Positions 1 to 5,690 are shown, counted from the first letter of the stretch. The stretch: 5,690 bases of DNA from Candidatus Bathyarchaeota archaeon (GCA_030627225.1 DAOUSM010000068.1:1-5690); one strand, 5' to 3'. Made by a program: numbers and translations. Notes: generated from the sequence alone by a model not told the origin.

Positions 1-1
1 C

Positions 2-478
2 TTCTATATTGTTTATTTGAATGTTACAGATAGTCTTGGGAGCATTGCGAAATCAAACGAGGCCTTGGTAACTGTGGCGCCTAAACTCACAGTTTCCATT
101 TCCCCAACGTCAGATTCTATACTTCTTGGGCAATCAGTTGAGTTCACATCAACAGTTTCAGGGGGATATGCACCCTACAGTTATCAATGGTATGTGAATG
201 ATAGTCCGGTTTCAGGTGCAACTTCTGCCTCTTGGGCCTTCATGCCAACCTCAGAGGGCAATTACTACATTTACTTAAAAGTTACAGACGCAGAGGGCAA
301 CATTGCCCAATCAAAAGCAGTAAGAATCGTAGTTAGCGCAGTTCCTGTTGGAGGCTACAGCGTTTCCATTAAAGGATACACCATTGCAAAGCCATTAACA
401 TTTCACCTTGCCCTAGTAGTAATTCTTGCTGGCTTGTTTGTTGCGTTCAGACGCAAGATGCTTAGAGAAAACAGATAA
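2..478 (+). CDS. Surface protein with Ig/PKD-like repeats and C-terminal membrane anchor (5'-partial)
   Basis: The reading frame is open from the left edge to TAA at 476-478, so this is the last 158 residues of a longer protein. The TTG at 17 is internal, not a start. Residues 1-26 look like the tail of one Ig/PKD-type beta-sandwich repeat (VTDSLGSIAKSN), and about 28-112 form a complete second one, with the usual core YSYQWYVN near 59-66 and the closing strand YLKVTDAEGNIAQSKAV near 91-107. A short linker, GGYSVSIKGYTIAKPLT (117-133), leads into one hydrophobic helix (about 134-149, LALVVILAGLFVAF) and a basic tail RRKMLRENR. This is the topology of an extracellular protein held at the archaeal membrane by its C-terminus, with the repeats outside; adhesion or S-layer-associated roles are common for such proteins. 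The helix plus basic tail could instead be a sorting signal removed by an archaeosortase. The N-terminal domain that would define the function is outside the window. Confidence 0.85.
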   Translation, partial: FYIVYLNVTDSLGSIAKSNEALVTVAPKLTVSISPTSDSILLGQSVEFTSTVSGGYAPYSYQWYVNDSPVSGATSASWAFMPTSEGNYYIYLKVTDAEGNIAQSKAVRIVVSAVPVGGYSVSIKGYTIAKPLTFHLALVVILAGLFVAFRRKMLRENR

Positions 479-523
479 GTCCAATTTTCAACTCTACATT
501 ATCTAGCGTTTCCATAACATTCT

Positions 524-528
524 AAAAA
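524..528 (-). terminator. Possible poly-T terminator of tRNA-Leu
   Basis: On the minus strand a run of five T (plus-strand AAAAA) lies about 26 bases past the 3' end of the tRNA. Short T-runs without a hairpin are the usual intrinsic termination signal of archaeal RNA polymerase. It is the only such run between the tRNA and the tail of the convergent surface-protein gene. The call is positional and weak. Confidence 0.35.
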
Positions 529-553
529 TTTCTTTGGAGAGATTCGTCTTAGG

Positions 554-638
554 TGCGGGGGGTGGGATTTGAACCCACGAACCCCTACAGGACAGGCTCC
601 TGAAGCCTGCGCCTTTGACCAGGCTCGGCAACCCCCGC
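554..638 (-). tRNA. tRNA-Leu (anticodon CAG)
   Basis: The minus strand folds into a complete 85-nt class II tRNA. The acceptor stem is GCGGGGG (638-632) paired with CCCCCGC (561-555), with discriminator A at 554. The D-arm carries the GG pair (CCTGGTCAAA). The anticodon stem CAGGC/GCCTG closes a 7-base loop TTCAGGA, placing anticodon CAG at plus-strand 600-602, which reads the leucine codon CUG. A 14-nt variable region follows, as expected for tRNA-Leu, and then a T-arm GTGGG-TTCAAAT-CCCAC. No intron is present. The bases after the discriminator are CCT, so CCA is not fully encoded and would be added by the CCA-adding enzyme. The gene is divergent from eS30 and convergent with the surface-protein gene. 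Confidence 0.96.
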
Positions 639-663
639 AATTATGGAAATATGTAAAGAAAAG

Positions 664-671
664 GTTTAAGA
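664..671. promoter_or_regulatory. TATA-like element probably shared by tRNA-Leu (-) and eS30 (+)
   Basis: GGTTTAAG, with a self-complementary TTAA core at 666-669, sits in the 68-bp spacer between the two divergent genes. Its centre is about 29 bp from the tRNA 5' end at 638 on one side and about 39 bp from the eS30 ATG at 707 on the other. Archaeal TATA boxes lie about 25-30 bp before the transcription start. This position would therefore start the minus transcript at or just before the tRNA, and the plus transcript near 690-695. On the plus strand it is preceded by a purine run (AAAGAAAAGG) that could act as the BRE. No transcript data support it; the assignment rests on position and composition. 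Confidence 0.45.
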
Positions 672-674
672 GTT

Positions 675-698
675 ACTGTTTCTTTCAATAGAAACGGT
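675..698. repeat. Inverted repeat upstream of eS30 (possible operator or leader hairpin)
   Basis: ACTGTTTCT (675-683) and AGAAACGGT (690-698) are inverted copies around a 6-base spacer TTCAAT. The inner six pairs are perfect, and the outer three contain one G-U pair in RNA. It lies between the proposed TATA element and the eS30 start codon, near the likely transcription start. It could bind a dimeric regulator or, if transcribed, form a hairpin just before the start codon. The last bases of the right arm overlap GGTG (696-699), a possible Shine-Dalgarno match. Confidence 0.4.
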
Positions 699-706
699 GT
701 ATTTGA

Positions 707-868
707 ATGCCGACTCACGGTTCACTTTCAAAGGCTGGAAAAGTTAGGTCACAGACTCCCAAAATACAGCCTACACCAAAGAAGAGACCAACGCCTAGAT
801 CCAGAAACAGGCGGAACTATGAGAAGAGGATAGTTCTTCAGAGAAAGCCCGGACAGAACTGGGTCTAA
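707..868 (+). CDS. rps30e: Small ribosomal subunit protein eS30 (S30e)
   Basis: This complete 53-residue, very basic protein starts at ATG 707 and stops with TAA at 866-868. It has the family's signature ends: N-terminal MPTHGSLSKAGKVRSQTPKI (1-20) and C-terminal RNRRNYEKRIVLQRKPGQNWV (33-53). A Pro/Lys/Thr-rich stretch (21-32) lies between them. The length is normal for archaeal eS30. In the ribosome the protein sits in the small subunit near the decoding region. Archaeal copies lack the ubiquitin-like fusion seen in eukaryotic FUBI-S30. GGTG at 696-699 is complementary to the 3' end of 16S rRNA and lies 7 bases before the ATG, so it may be the ribosome binding site. The gene stands alone, divergent from tRNA-Leu, 43 bp before the amidohydrolase on the same strand. 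The family identification is secure from the conserved ends. Confidence 0.95.
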   Translation: MPTHGSLSKAGKVRSQTPKIQPTPKKRPTPRSRNRRNYEKRIVLQRKPGQNWV

Positions 869-880
869 AAGACTTTAAAG
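867..880 (+). promoter_or_regulatory. Candidate BRE/TATA promoter of the amidohydrolase gene
   Basis: AAAAGACTTTAAAG begins at the eS30 stop codon. The purine-rich AAAAGA could serve as the BRE and CTTTAAAG (873-880, palindromic) as the TATA box. The box is centred about 35 bp before the ATG at 912, which predicts a start near 901-903 and a leader of about 10 nt. No Shine-Dalgarno sequence precedes the ATG, which fits a short-leader transcript. Read-through from eS30 cannot be excluded. Confidence 0.4.
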
Positions 881-911
881 TTTTTATTCTTATCGGCGTA
901 CACTAGCAAAC

Positions 912-2504
912 ATGTTAGAGACTACGCTTGCAATTTTAAACGCTAACGTAATAACTTTGAATCCGAAGCAGCCTAAAGCCGAAGCAATAGCCATCCGAAA
1001 CGGAAAAATAATGGCTGTGGGCTCAAAAAAGGAAATTCGCAAACACATAAGTGATAAAACAAAGGTGGTTGATGCCAAAAACAAAACTGTGATTCCAGGA
1101 TTTGTTGACTGTCACGTGCACATGACAGGGTTTGGACAGTTTCTGCAGACTTTGGACCTGAGGAACGTGAAATCAATAAGGAAGATGCAGCGGAAACTGC
1201 GGGAATACGCCCAGAAAAACCCTGAAAAAAGCTGGATTCTAGGAGGGAGATGGGATCAAGAGAGGTTTGCTGAGAAGCGTTATCCAACTCGTTGGGACTT
1301 AGACGCTGCAGTTAAAGATAAGCCAGTTTTCCTAATTCGTGTCTGCGGGCATATAGGTGTCGTCAATAGTAGGGCCTTGCAACTGGCTGGAATAACAAGC
1401 GAAACAATGGTGGATGGTGGGAAAATAGATTTAGACAAGGCTGGCAGGCCTAACGGAATATTACGAGAAAAAGCCCTAGAACTTGTTTGGAAAGCAATTC
1501 CGAAACCAAGCCCAAAAGAGCTTAGAGAAGCTTGCATCTTAGCCTGCAAAAAGGCTGTTGAAGCTGGACTTACCTGCGTCCACTGGATTGTAGGTTCCGC
1601 TGAGGAAATACGCGTCATACAAGAGCTCCATTTTGAGGGAAAACTACCTCTAAGAGTTTATTTGGGCATCCCAGTAGAACTTCTTGACGAACTAGTTAAT
1701 TTGGGGCTGCTTACAGGCTTTGGAAATGAAATGGTTAAAATAGGTTCTGTTAAGATTTTTGTCGACGGCTCCCTTGGAGCACGAACCGCAGCATTAAAAG
1801 AGCCTTACTCTGACAAGCCCGAAACAAGAGGCATGATGCTCTACACGCAAAGAAAACTGAATAAGCTTGTTCTGAAGGCTCACAAGGCTGGGTTGCAATT
1901 GGCTGTTCACGCCATAGGCGACCACGCCATAGAAGCCGCTCTAAAAGCTTTTTCAAAAGCTCTGAAAAAGTTTCCACGGGAAAATCATAGGCATAGGATT
2001 GAGCATTGCTCCGTTCTTAATCCGAAGCTAATTAGGCGCATGAAGCGTTTAGGCTTAATAGCTTCTGTTCAACCCCACTTTATTATTTCTGATTTTTGGG
2101 TTGTAAACCGTGTTGGCAAAGATAGGGCACGTTGGGTTTATCCATTCAAAACTCTCATGGATGATGGATTGATTGTTGCTTCTGGGTCAGACTGCCCGGT
2201 GGAACCCATAAATCCCATTTTAGGTGTTTGGGCAGCTGTGGCGAGGAAAAGCTTTCCAGAAGAAAGCCTTACTATGGAAGAGGCTTTGAGAACCTACACT
2301 TTGAATGCTGCTTATGCTTCTTTTGACGAAAATAAGAAAGGGACAATTGAAGTTGGAAAATTTGCTGATATAACAATTTTGTCAGACGATTTGTTTGATG
2401 TTCCGCCGAAAAAGATTAAGAGAGCCATTGTAGAGATGACGATTGTTGATGGAAAGATTGTTTATACACGGAAGTTTAGTTCAACGAATTCGATGCATAG
2501 CTGA
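912..2504 (+). CDS. YtcJ-type metal-dependent amidohydrolase (Amidohydro_3 family)
   Basis: A complete 530-residue enzyme, within the usual 500-560 range for this family. Such proteins are zinc-type hydrolases of the amidohydrolase superfamily: a TIM barrel plus a small beta-sandwich built from both ends of the chain. Signatures appear in order: N-terminal beta-sandwich strands (AIRNGKIMAVGS, 27-38); PGFVDCHVHMTG (62-73) with metal ligands H68 and H70; GGRWDQ (111-116), typical of the YtcJ/NfdA branch; VKIFVDGSLGARTA (280-293) with K281 as candidate bridging lysine; AVHAIGDHA (331-339, H333); HRIEH (361-365, H365); and SDCPVEPINP (426-435) with D427 as the catalytic acid. The last part (GTIEVGKFADITILSDD, 477-493) completes the sandwich. 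All expected ligands are present, so it is probably active. No signal peptide is visible, so it is cytoplasmic. Relatives hydrolyse N-substituted formamides or other amides, but the family is too broad to name a substrate. The neighbours do not suggest a pathway. Its last 24 bases overlap the flavoprotein remnant on the other strand. Confidence 0.93.
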   Translation: MLETTLAILNANVITLNPKQPKAEAIAIRNGKIMAVGSKKEIRKHISDKTKVVDAKNKTVIPGFVDCHVHMTGFGQFLQTLDLRNVKSIRKMQRKLREYAQKNPEKSWILGGRWDQERFAEKRYPTRWDLDAAVKDKPVFLIRVCGHIGVVNSRALQLAGITSETMVDGGKIDLDKAGRPNGILREKALELVWKAIPKPSPKELREACILACKKAVEAGLTCVHWIVGSAEEIRVIQELHFEGKLPLRVYLGIPVELLDELVNLGLLTGFGNEMVKIGSVKIFVDGSLGARTAALKEPYSDKPETRGMMLYTQRKLNKLVLKAHKAGLQLAVHAIGDHAIEAALKAFSKALKKFPRENHRHRIEHCSVLNPKLIRRMKRLGLIASVQPHFIISDFWVVNRVGKDRARWVYPFKTLMDDGLIVASGSDCPVEPINPILGVWAAVARKSFPEESLTMEEALRTYTLNAAYASFDENKKGTIEVGKFADITILSDDLFDVPPKKIKRAIVEMTIVDGKIVYTRKFSSTNSMHS

Positions 2505-2753
2505 AAGAAGCTTTTCCACCAACTTCCTCATAAGCTGCTGGTTTATGAAGTCATCCGCTAGCCCGCCTTTTCTCCAAGCATCCGGATACTTACAGTTTCT
2601 TGTAGCAATTACGGCTGTTCCAGCAATTAACGGCTCTATTCCACCGTAACCGCTCGAAAGCCCGGATAAGATCCCTTGTAAAGTGTGAGTGTTCCCTAAA
2701 CTTCCTACAACAAAAATGGCAACGGGCTTATTCTTCCACAGTTTACTATTCTC
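2481..2753 (-). pseudogene. 5'-truncated NADPH-dependent FMN reductase-like (flavodoxin-fold) gene remnant
   Basis: On the minus strand a 90-codon frame is open from just after TAA (2754-2756) to TGA (2481-2483). It has no ATG, GTG or TTG until near its C-terminus. The translation is protein-like: a Rossmann-type strand KNKPVAIFVVGSLGNTHT (about 8-25), a Gly-rich helix start GLSSGYGG, a second strand EPLIAGTAVIATRN, and a C-terminal helix pair WRKGGLADDFINQQLM followed by RKLVEKLLSAM. This order matches the second half of NADPH-dependent FMN reductases, where a GKPVA strand is followed by a helix, a final strand and a tail of the form 'dG.L.D....L..LL..L'. The N-terminal half with the FMN phosphate loop is absent; the MFS gene's stop lies only 49 bp upstream. 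The same frame stays open for a while before the TAA, so a nonsense mutation is also possible. It is most likely a decayed gene fragment. The family call is from pattern recognition only. Confidence 0.55.
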
Positions 2754-2802
2754 TTATTCTCTCGTTTGGAAAGCTTCTATTGTTACTGAAAAAGTGTTTA
2801 TG

Positions 2803-4125
2803 TTAGAGAACACTTCCAGACTGTGTACTAGTGATTTGAGCCTCAGCTTTCCTGAAAAAGATGAAGTACAACGAGCTCGCTATGAAATAGGTAACTGTTG
2901 TGAAGAGAAATGGTGTAAAGAAATCATTACCCGTCATCATTTCACCAGAAATTGAAGCAGTTATAGCTCGAGGAATGTTATCAGCCATAATCATGAAACC
3001 GCTGGTTGTAGCACGCTCCGTATCTGACACAAGTTCCATCTGCAACGTCATACTTATAGGCCCAGCCATGTTCATTAAGGCTCCTCGAAGAATATAAGCG
3101 GTTGCAGCTAAAGCTAGGTTTGGTGAAACTGTAATAAGCATAATGAAGGGCATGGAAAGAAACTGGCAAACCACAACACTTTTGACCTTACCAATCTTGT
3201 TTGACAATAGTGGAGCTACAAGCGTGCCTATGCCCAACGTAACACTACCTAAGGCAGATATAACGCCTATCTGCTCGGAGGTAGCAACAAATTTTAGTTT
3301 GAAGAATATGTTGAAAAGGGGAACTATGAAGCCTGCGCCGAAGCCTATGAGGGCTGTTGGAATCATAAACTTAACTATAGTCCCTGGACTTTTAATGTTC
3401 CTTAAGCTTAAGAGAGCCTTTACCTTTTGTCTTTGCACAGTTCTATCTTCTCTTATAAGTAGTAATGGAATTATGGCAACCATGGCCAGAACTATGGAAA
3501 TCAAAAGCGTTATGCGATATCCGATGGCTGATCCATTTTCCGCGCCTGTGGCAAGACCTAAAAGGGAGTTGAATAGGTCGGGCATAACACCACCTGCATA
3601 ACTGCCCACAACGCCCATAATCACCATTATAGTCCAGTCCACGCTGAACAGATACGTGCGTTCTTCTGGTTGACTGTTCTCCATCATGAAAGGAGCTGAA
3701 GCCACCCACCCTACAGTGCCTATTAAACCAGAAGTGAGACTTGCAAAAAGGAGGATAGATGGTTCAAGAACGATTATTTGCACAAGACTGACGAGGTTTG
3801 AAGTCAAACCGATAAGCAGTGACTTTTTAGGGCCAAAGCGTTCGCATAGTAAACCTGCTGGCAAAGCCACAAACCCCGTGGCTATAGCGCTCATCATAAA
3901 CATGTTGCCTATGAAATCTGGTTGGAAACCTACTTCCTTTAGGTTCAGATATAGGTTGAAAATAACTCCCCAAATGCCGAAGCTTAAACCCAGCAAAGTG
4001 GTTATTACTAGATAGAGTTTGGCGTTACGACTAAGCATGCTTAAACGCTGAATGTATCGCTTTCCTTCTGAAATAACTTGCAAAGTTAACCCTTCGGTAT
4101 AGGAACATGGTAAAATAAGGAGCAT
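2803..4125 (-). CDS. Major facilitator superfamily (MFS) transporter
   Basis: The frame encodes up to 440 residues with about 12 hydrophobic helices in two groups of six, separated by a basic cytoplasmic loop (LIREDRTVQRQKVKALLSLR, about 223-242), as expected for an MFS permease in the cytoplasmic membrane. The loop after helix 2 carries motif A in the form GLLCERFGPKKSLLIG (91-106). The usual Asp is replaced by Glu95, with Arg96, Gly98 and Lys100 kept. A polar VDWT (162-165) starts helix 5. The substrate cannot be inferred. The start is uncertain: residues 1-29 from ATG 4125 are not helix-like, and the family-like sequence begins near SMLSRNAKLYL. TTG 4083 (preceded by GAAGGG) or ATG 4038 would give 426 or 411 residues, still with all helices. 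It is divergent from Elp3 and lies just upstream of the flavoprotein remnant on the same strand. Confidence 0.9.
   Translation of the reverse strand: MLLILPCSYTEGLTLQVISEGKRYIQRLSMLSRNAKLYLVITTLLGLSFGIWGVIFNLYLNLKEVGFQPDFIGNMFMMSAIATGFVALPAGLLCERFGPKKSLLIGLTSNLVSLVQIIVLEPSILLFASLTSGLIGTVGWVASAPFMMENSQPEERTYLFSVDWTIMVIMGVVGSYAGGVMPDLFNSLLGLATGAENGSAIGYRITLLISIVLAMVAIIPLLLIREDRTVQRQKVKALLSLRNIKSPGTIVKFMIPTALIGFGAGFIVPLFNIFFKLKFVATSEQIGVISALGSVTLGIGTLVAPLLSNKIGKVKSVVVCQFLSMPFIMLITVSPNLALAATAYILRGALMNMAGPISMTLQMELVSDTERATTSGFMIMADNIPRAITASISGEMMTGNDFFTPFLFTTVTYFIASSLYFIFFRKAEAQITSTQSGSVL
4022..4048. repeat. Palindrome around an internal start codon of the MFS gene
   Basis: TAAGCATGCTTA (4032-4043) is a perfect 12-bp palindrome. 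It is flanked by a further inverted pair, GCGTT (4022-4026) and AACGC (4044-4048), the left one set off by a 5-base interruption. The palindrome contains the alternative MFS start ATG at 4038-4036. It may be chance within coding sequence, or a hairpin or operator affecting translation from that start. Confidence 0.3.
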
Positions 4126-4140
4126 ACTGTGGATATTAGC

Positions 4141-4166
4141 CTTTATTTTTTAGCTGGGTTTATTTG
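4141..4166. promoter_or_regulatory. AT-rich divergent promoter region between MFS and Elp3
   Basis: The 50-bp spacer between the two divergent starts (4125 and 4176) contains two TATA-like blocks, CTTTATTTTTTAG (4141-4153) and GTTTATTTG (4158-4166). For Elp3, the first predicts a start near 4172, giving an almost leaderless transcript from ATG 4176. The second predicts a start near 4187, which would fit GTG 4209. On the minus strand the reverse of the second block (CAAATAAAC) predicts a start near 4138, before ATG 4125. The first block would start within the annotated MFS frame and favour a downstream MFS start. Which block serves which gene is not decidable from sequence. Confidence 0.4.
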
Positions 4167-4175
4167 TATGTTCTC

Positions 4176-5690
4176 ATGTCATTTACTTTGGTTGTCGTCG
4201 GTTTGAGTGTGAATGAAGCCTTAAGGGAAATCATTGAGACCCTCATGCGTATTCCTTCACCCAGCCGCGCCGATGTTAACCGCGTCAAGATGCAAGTTGC
4301 CGCCAAACATCAACTTGGAAAAGTACCTTCAAACTCTGAAATAATACGTTTGCTTAAGACTGAGGAGAAACGCAAACTTCTCCCCCTTTTACGAAGAAAG
4401 GCAACACGCACAATCTCAGGCGTCACAATTATAGCTGTAATGACTAAACCTTATCCTTGTCCACAGCCTGAGCCATGCGCATATTGTCCAGGCGGACCAC
4501 CCTTCGGCGTGCCCCAAAGCTACACCGGTTTTGAACCCGCTGCAATGCGTGGACTGCAAAACGAGTTTGACCCGTATTTACAAGTTAAAAGCCGCATCGG
4601 GCAACTAGAAGCCATAGGGCATAATGTCGACAAAATAGAATTAATTGTTATGGGCGGAACTTTCCCAGCCACACCCTTAGATTACCAAACATCGTTTATT
4701 CAACGTTGCTTAGACGCCATAACGGATAAAGAATCAGCCAGCCTCGAAAAGGCTAAGAAGAATGCAGAAACAAGCAGAATCCGTAACGTTGGCATAACCG
4801 TGGAAACACGTCCAGACTGGGCCAAGGAAACGCATGTAGACCAAATGCTTAGCCTGGGTGTAACACGTGTAGAATTGGGTGTTCAAAACCCAAACGATGA
4901 AATCTACCGCCTAGTCGGCAGAAAACACACAGTTCAAGACATAATAGAAGCCACACGCATAATGAAAGATGCCGGACTAAAAATAGTATACCATCTCATG
5001 CCAGGGCTCCCCGGTTCAAACCCTAAAAAAGACCTAGAAGCCTTCAAAGGAATCTTCATAAATCCCGCTTTTAAGCCCGACATGATTAAGATTTATCCAT
5101 GCCTAGTTTTAAAAGGCACAAAAGCCTATGAATGGTATCATAAAGGCACATATAAGCCATACACAAACGAGGAAGCAGCAAACATAATCGTAGAAATCAA
5201 GAAGACTGTTCCACATTGGATACGTATAATGCGTGTTCAACGCGACATCCCTGCACCATTAATTGTTGCTGGAGTGAAGAGAAGCAACCTGCGCCAACTG
5301 GTACAGCGGAAACTAAAAGACCAAGGCATAAAATGCAAATGCATACGATGCAGAGAAGTCGGACACAGAATGCTAATAGACAAAATCAAGCCGAACCCAG
5401 AAAAAGTAGAGATGTTAACCACACGGTATGCTGCATCTGAAGGTGAAGAAATATTCATTTCAGCAGAAGACAAAGAAAATGACGTTTTAATCGGCTATTT
5501 GAGGCTGAGAATTCCCTCGGAAAAAGCTCACAGACCAGAAATAAAGGCTAAAACATGCTCCATAGTACGTGAACTCCACGTTTACGGCCCCCTCGTTCTG
5601 GTGGGCAAGCACCTAGCCAAAGCATGGCAACACAAAGGCTACGGCGGCATCCTTCTAAGCGAGGCAGAACGCATATCAAAAGAGGATTAC
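4176..5690 (+). CDS. elp3: tRNA uridine(34) 5-carboxymethyl synthase Elp3 (radical SAM + GNAT), 3'-partial
   Basis: An open frame of 505 codons runs off the right edge; archaeal Elp3 is usually about 520-550 residues, so roughly the last 30 are missing. Elp3 uses S-adenosylmethionine and acetyl-CoA to place a carboxymethyl group on C5 of wobble uridine in tRNA. The N-terminal tRNA-binding part (to about 80) is followed by the radical-SAM barrel. Its iron-sulfur motif PCPQPEPCAYCPGGP puts ligands at C95, C101 and C104. MGGTFPATP (159-167), TVETRPDW (208-215), RVELGVQNPN (231-240) and HLMPGLPGS (273-281) follow. C309 in KIYPCLV and C387, C389 and C392 in KCKCIRCREVG are likely zinc ligands. RVQRDIPAPLI (353-363) is another family hallmark. 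The acetyltransferase domain starts near 425, and QHKGYGG (485-491) is its acetyl-CoA loop. ATG 4176 gives a hydrophobic start (MSFTLVVVG) not typical of the family. GTG 4209 (MNEALREIIE) is a credible alternative. It is divergent from the MFS gene. Confidence 0.95.
   Translation, partial: MSFTLVVVGLSVNEALREIIETLMRIPSPSRADVNRVKMQVAAKHQLGKVPSNSEIIRLLKTEEKRKLLPLLRRKATRTISGVTIIAVMTKPYPCPQPEPCAYCPGGPPFGVPQSYTGFEPAAMRGLQNEFDPYLQVKSRIGQLEAIGHNVDKIELIVMGGTFPATPLDYQTSFIQRCLDAITDKESASLEKAKKNAETSRIRNVGITVETRPDWAKETHVDQMLSLGVTRVELGVQNPNDEIYRLVGRKHTVQDIIEATRIMKDAGLKIVYHLMPGLPGSNPKKDLEAFKGIFINPAFKPDMIKIYPCLVLKGTKAYEWYHKGTYKPYTNEEAANIIVEIKKTVPHWIRIMRVQRDIPAPLIVAGVKRSNLRQLVQRKLKDQGIKCKCIRCREVGHRMLIDKIKPNPEKVEMLTTRYAASEGEEIFISAEDKENDVLIGYLRLRIPSEKAHRPEIKAKTCSIVRELHVYGPLVLVGKHLAKAWQHKGYGGILLSEAERISKEDY

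Noticed and set aside
17..19. TTG at 17 as the true start of the surface protein
   Set aside because: The frame is open upstream to the window edge and the preceding residues (FYIVY) continue a beta-strand of an Ig/PKD repeat, so the gene begins outside the window.
973..1618. Minus-strand open frames (973-1287, 1280-1618) antisense to the amidohydrolase
   Set aside because: They lie opposite conserved, motif-bearing amidohydrolase sequence and show low-complexity Ser/Leu/Phe translations typical of antisense shadows.
2443..2649. Plus-strand open frame of 68 codons after the amidohydrolase
   Set aside because: It overlaps the amidohydrolase end in another frame and lies opposite the more protein-like minus-strand flavoprotein remnant. 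Its translation is Ser/Phe/Pro-rich with no recognisable motif.
2689..2955. Plus-strand open frame of 88 codons
   Set aside because: It runs antisense into the MFS 3' end and its translation resembles no family; best explained as a shadow.
3143..3601. Plus-strand open frame of 152 codons antisense to the MFS gene
   Set aside because: The opposite strand encodes a clear 12-helix transporter across the whole span. The antisense translation has no domain pattern.
5216..5473. Small open frames on both strands within Elp3 (5216-5440 +, 5237-5473 -)
   Set aside because: The Elp3 frame is continuous here and carries the conserved zinc cysteines (CKCIRC) and the start of the acetyltransferase domain.
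1..5690. CRISPR array, insertion sequence, integrase or defence module
   Set aside because: No regularly spaced repeats, transposase motifs or mobile-element ends were seen. The tRNA-Leu 3' end has no visible attachment-site duplication in the window.

Overview
The window looks like a piece of an archaeal chromosome, most likely from the TACK group (a Bathyarchaeia-like or related thermoproteote lineage). The evidence is a gene for ribosomal protein eS30, which is known from eukaryotes and TACK/Asgard archaea but not bacteria; a single-subunit Elp3 radical-SAM/acetyltransferase; AT-rich TATA-like elements 25-40 bp upstream of genes, with few Shine-Dalgarno sites; and a tRNA-Leu without a fully encoded CCA tail. 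The lineage is inferred from gene content, not from a search.

Layout, left to right. Bases 2-478 (+) hold the C-terminal end of a surface protein with Ig/PKD-like repeats and a single C-terminal membrane anchor; its start lies outside the window. Bases 554-638 (-) encode tRNA-Leu(CAG). A short divergent promoter region with a shared TATA-like element and an inverted repeat leads into a 53-residue gene for eS30 (707-868, +). Next is a complete 530-residue YtcJ-type amidohydrolase (912-2504, +). Tail to tail with it on the minus strand is a 90-codon open stretch with no start codon (2481-2753). It reads as the C-terminal half of a flavodoxin-fold NADPH-dependent FMN reductase and is probably a 5'-truncated pseudogene. 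Immediately upstream of it on the same strand is a 12-helix major facilitator superfamily transporter (2803-4125, -). A 50-bp divergent spacer then leads to Elp3 (4176 to the right edge, +), which lacks about the last 30 residues at the window end.

No single pathway joins these genes. Three of them (tRNA-Leu, eS30, Elp3) serve translation: decoding, the small ribosomal subunit and wobble-uridine modification. The amidohydrolase and transporter are general metabolic or transport genes whose substrates cannot be read from sequence. I found no CRISPR array, insertion sequence, integrase, toxin-antitoxin or defence module. The points most worth a second look are the start-less flavoprotein remnant, the C-terminal anchor of the surface protein (which may be a lineage-specific sorting signal), and the compact shared promoter between tRNA-Leu and eS30.
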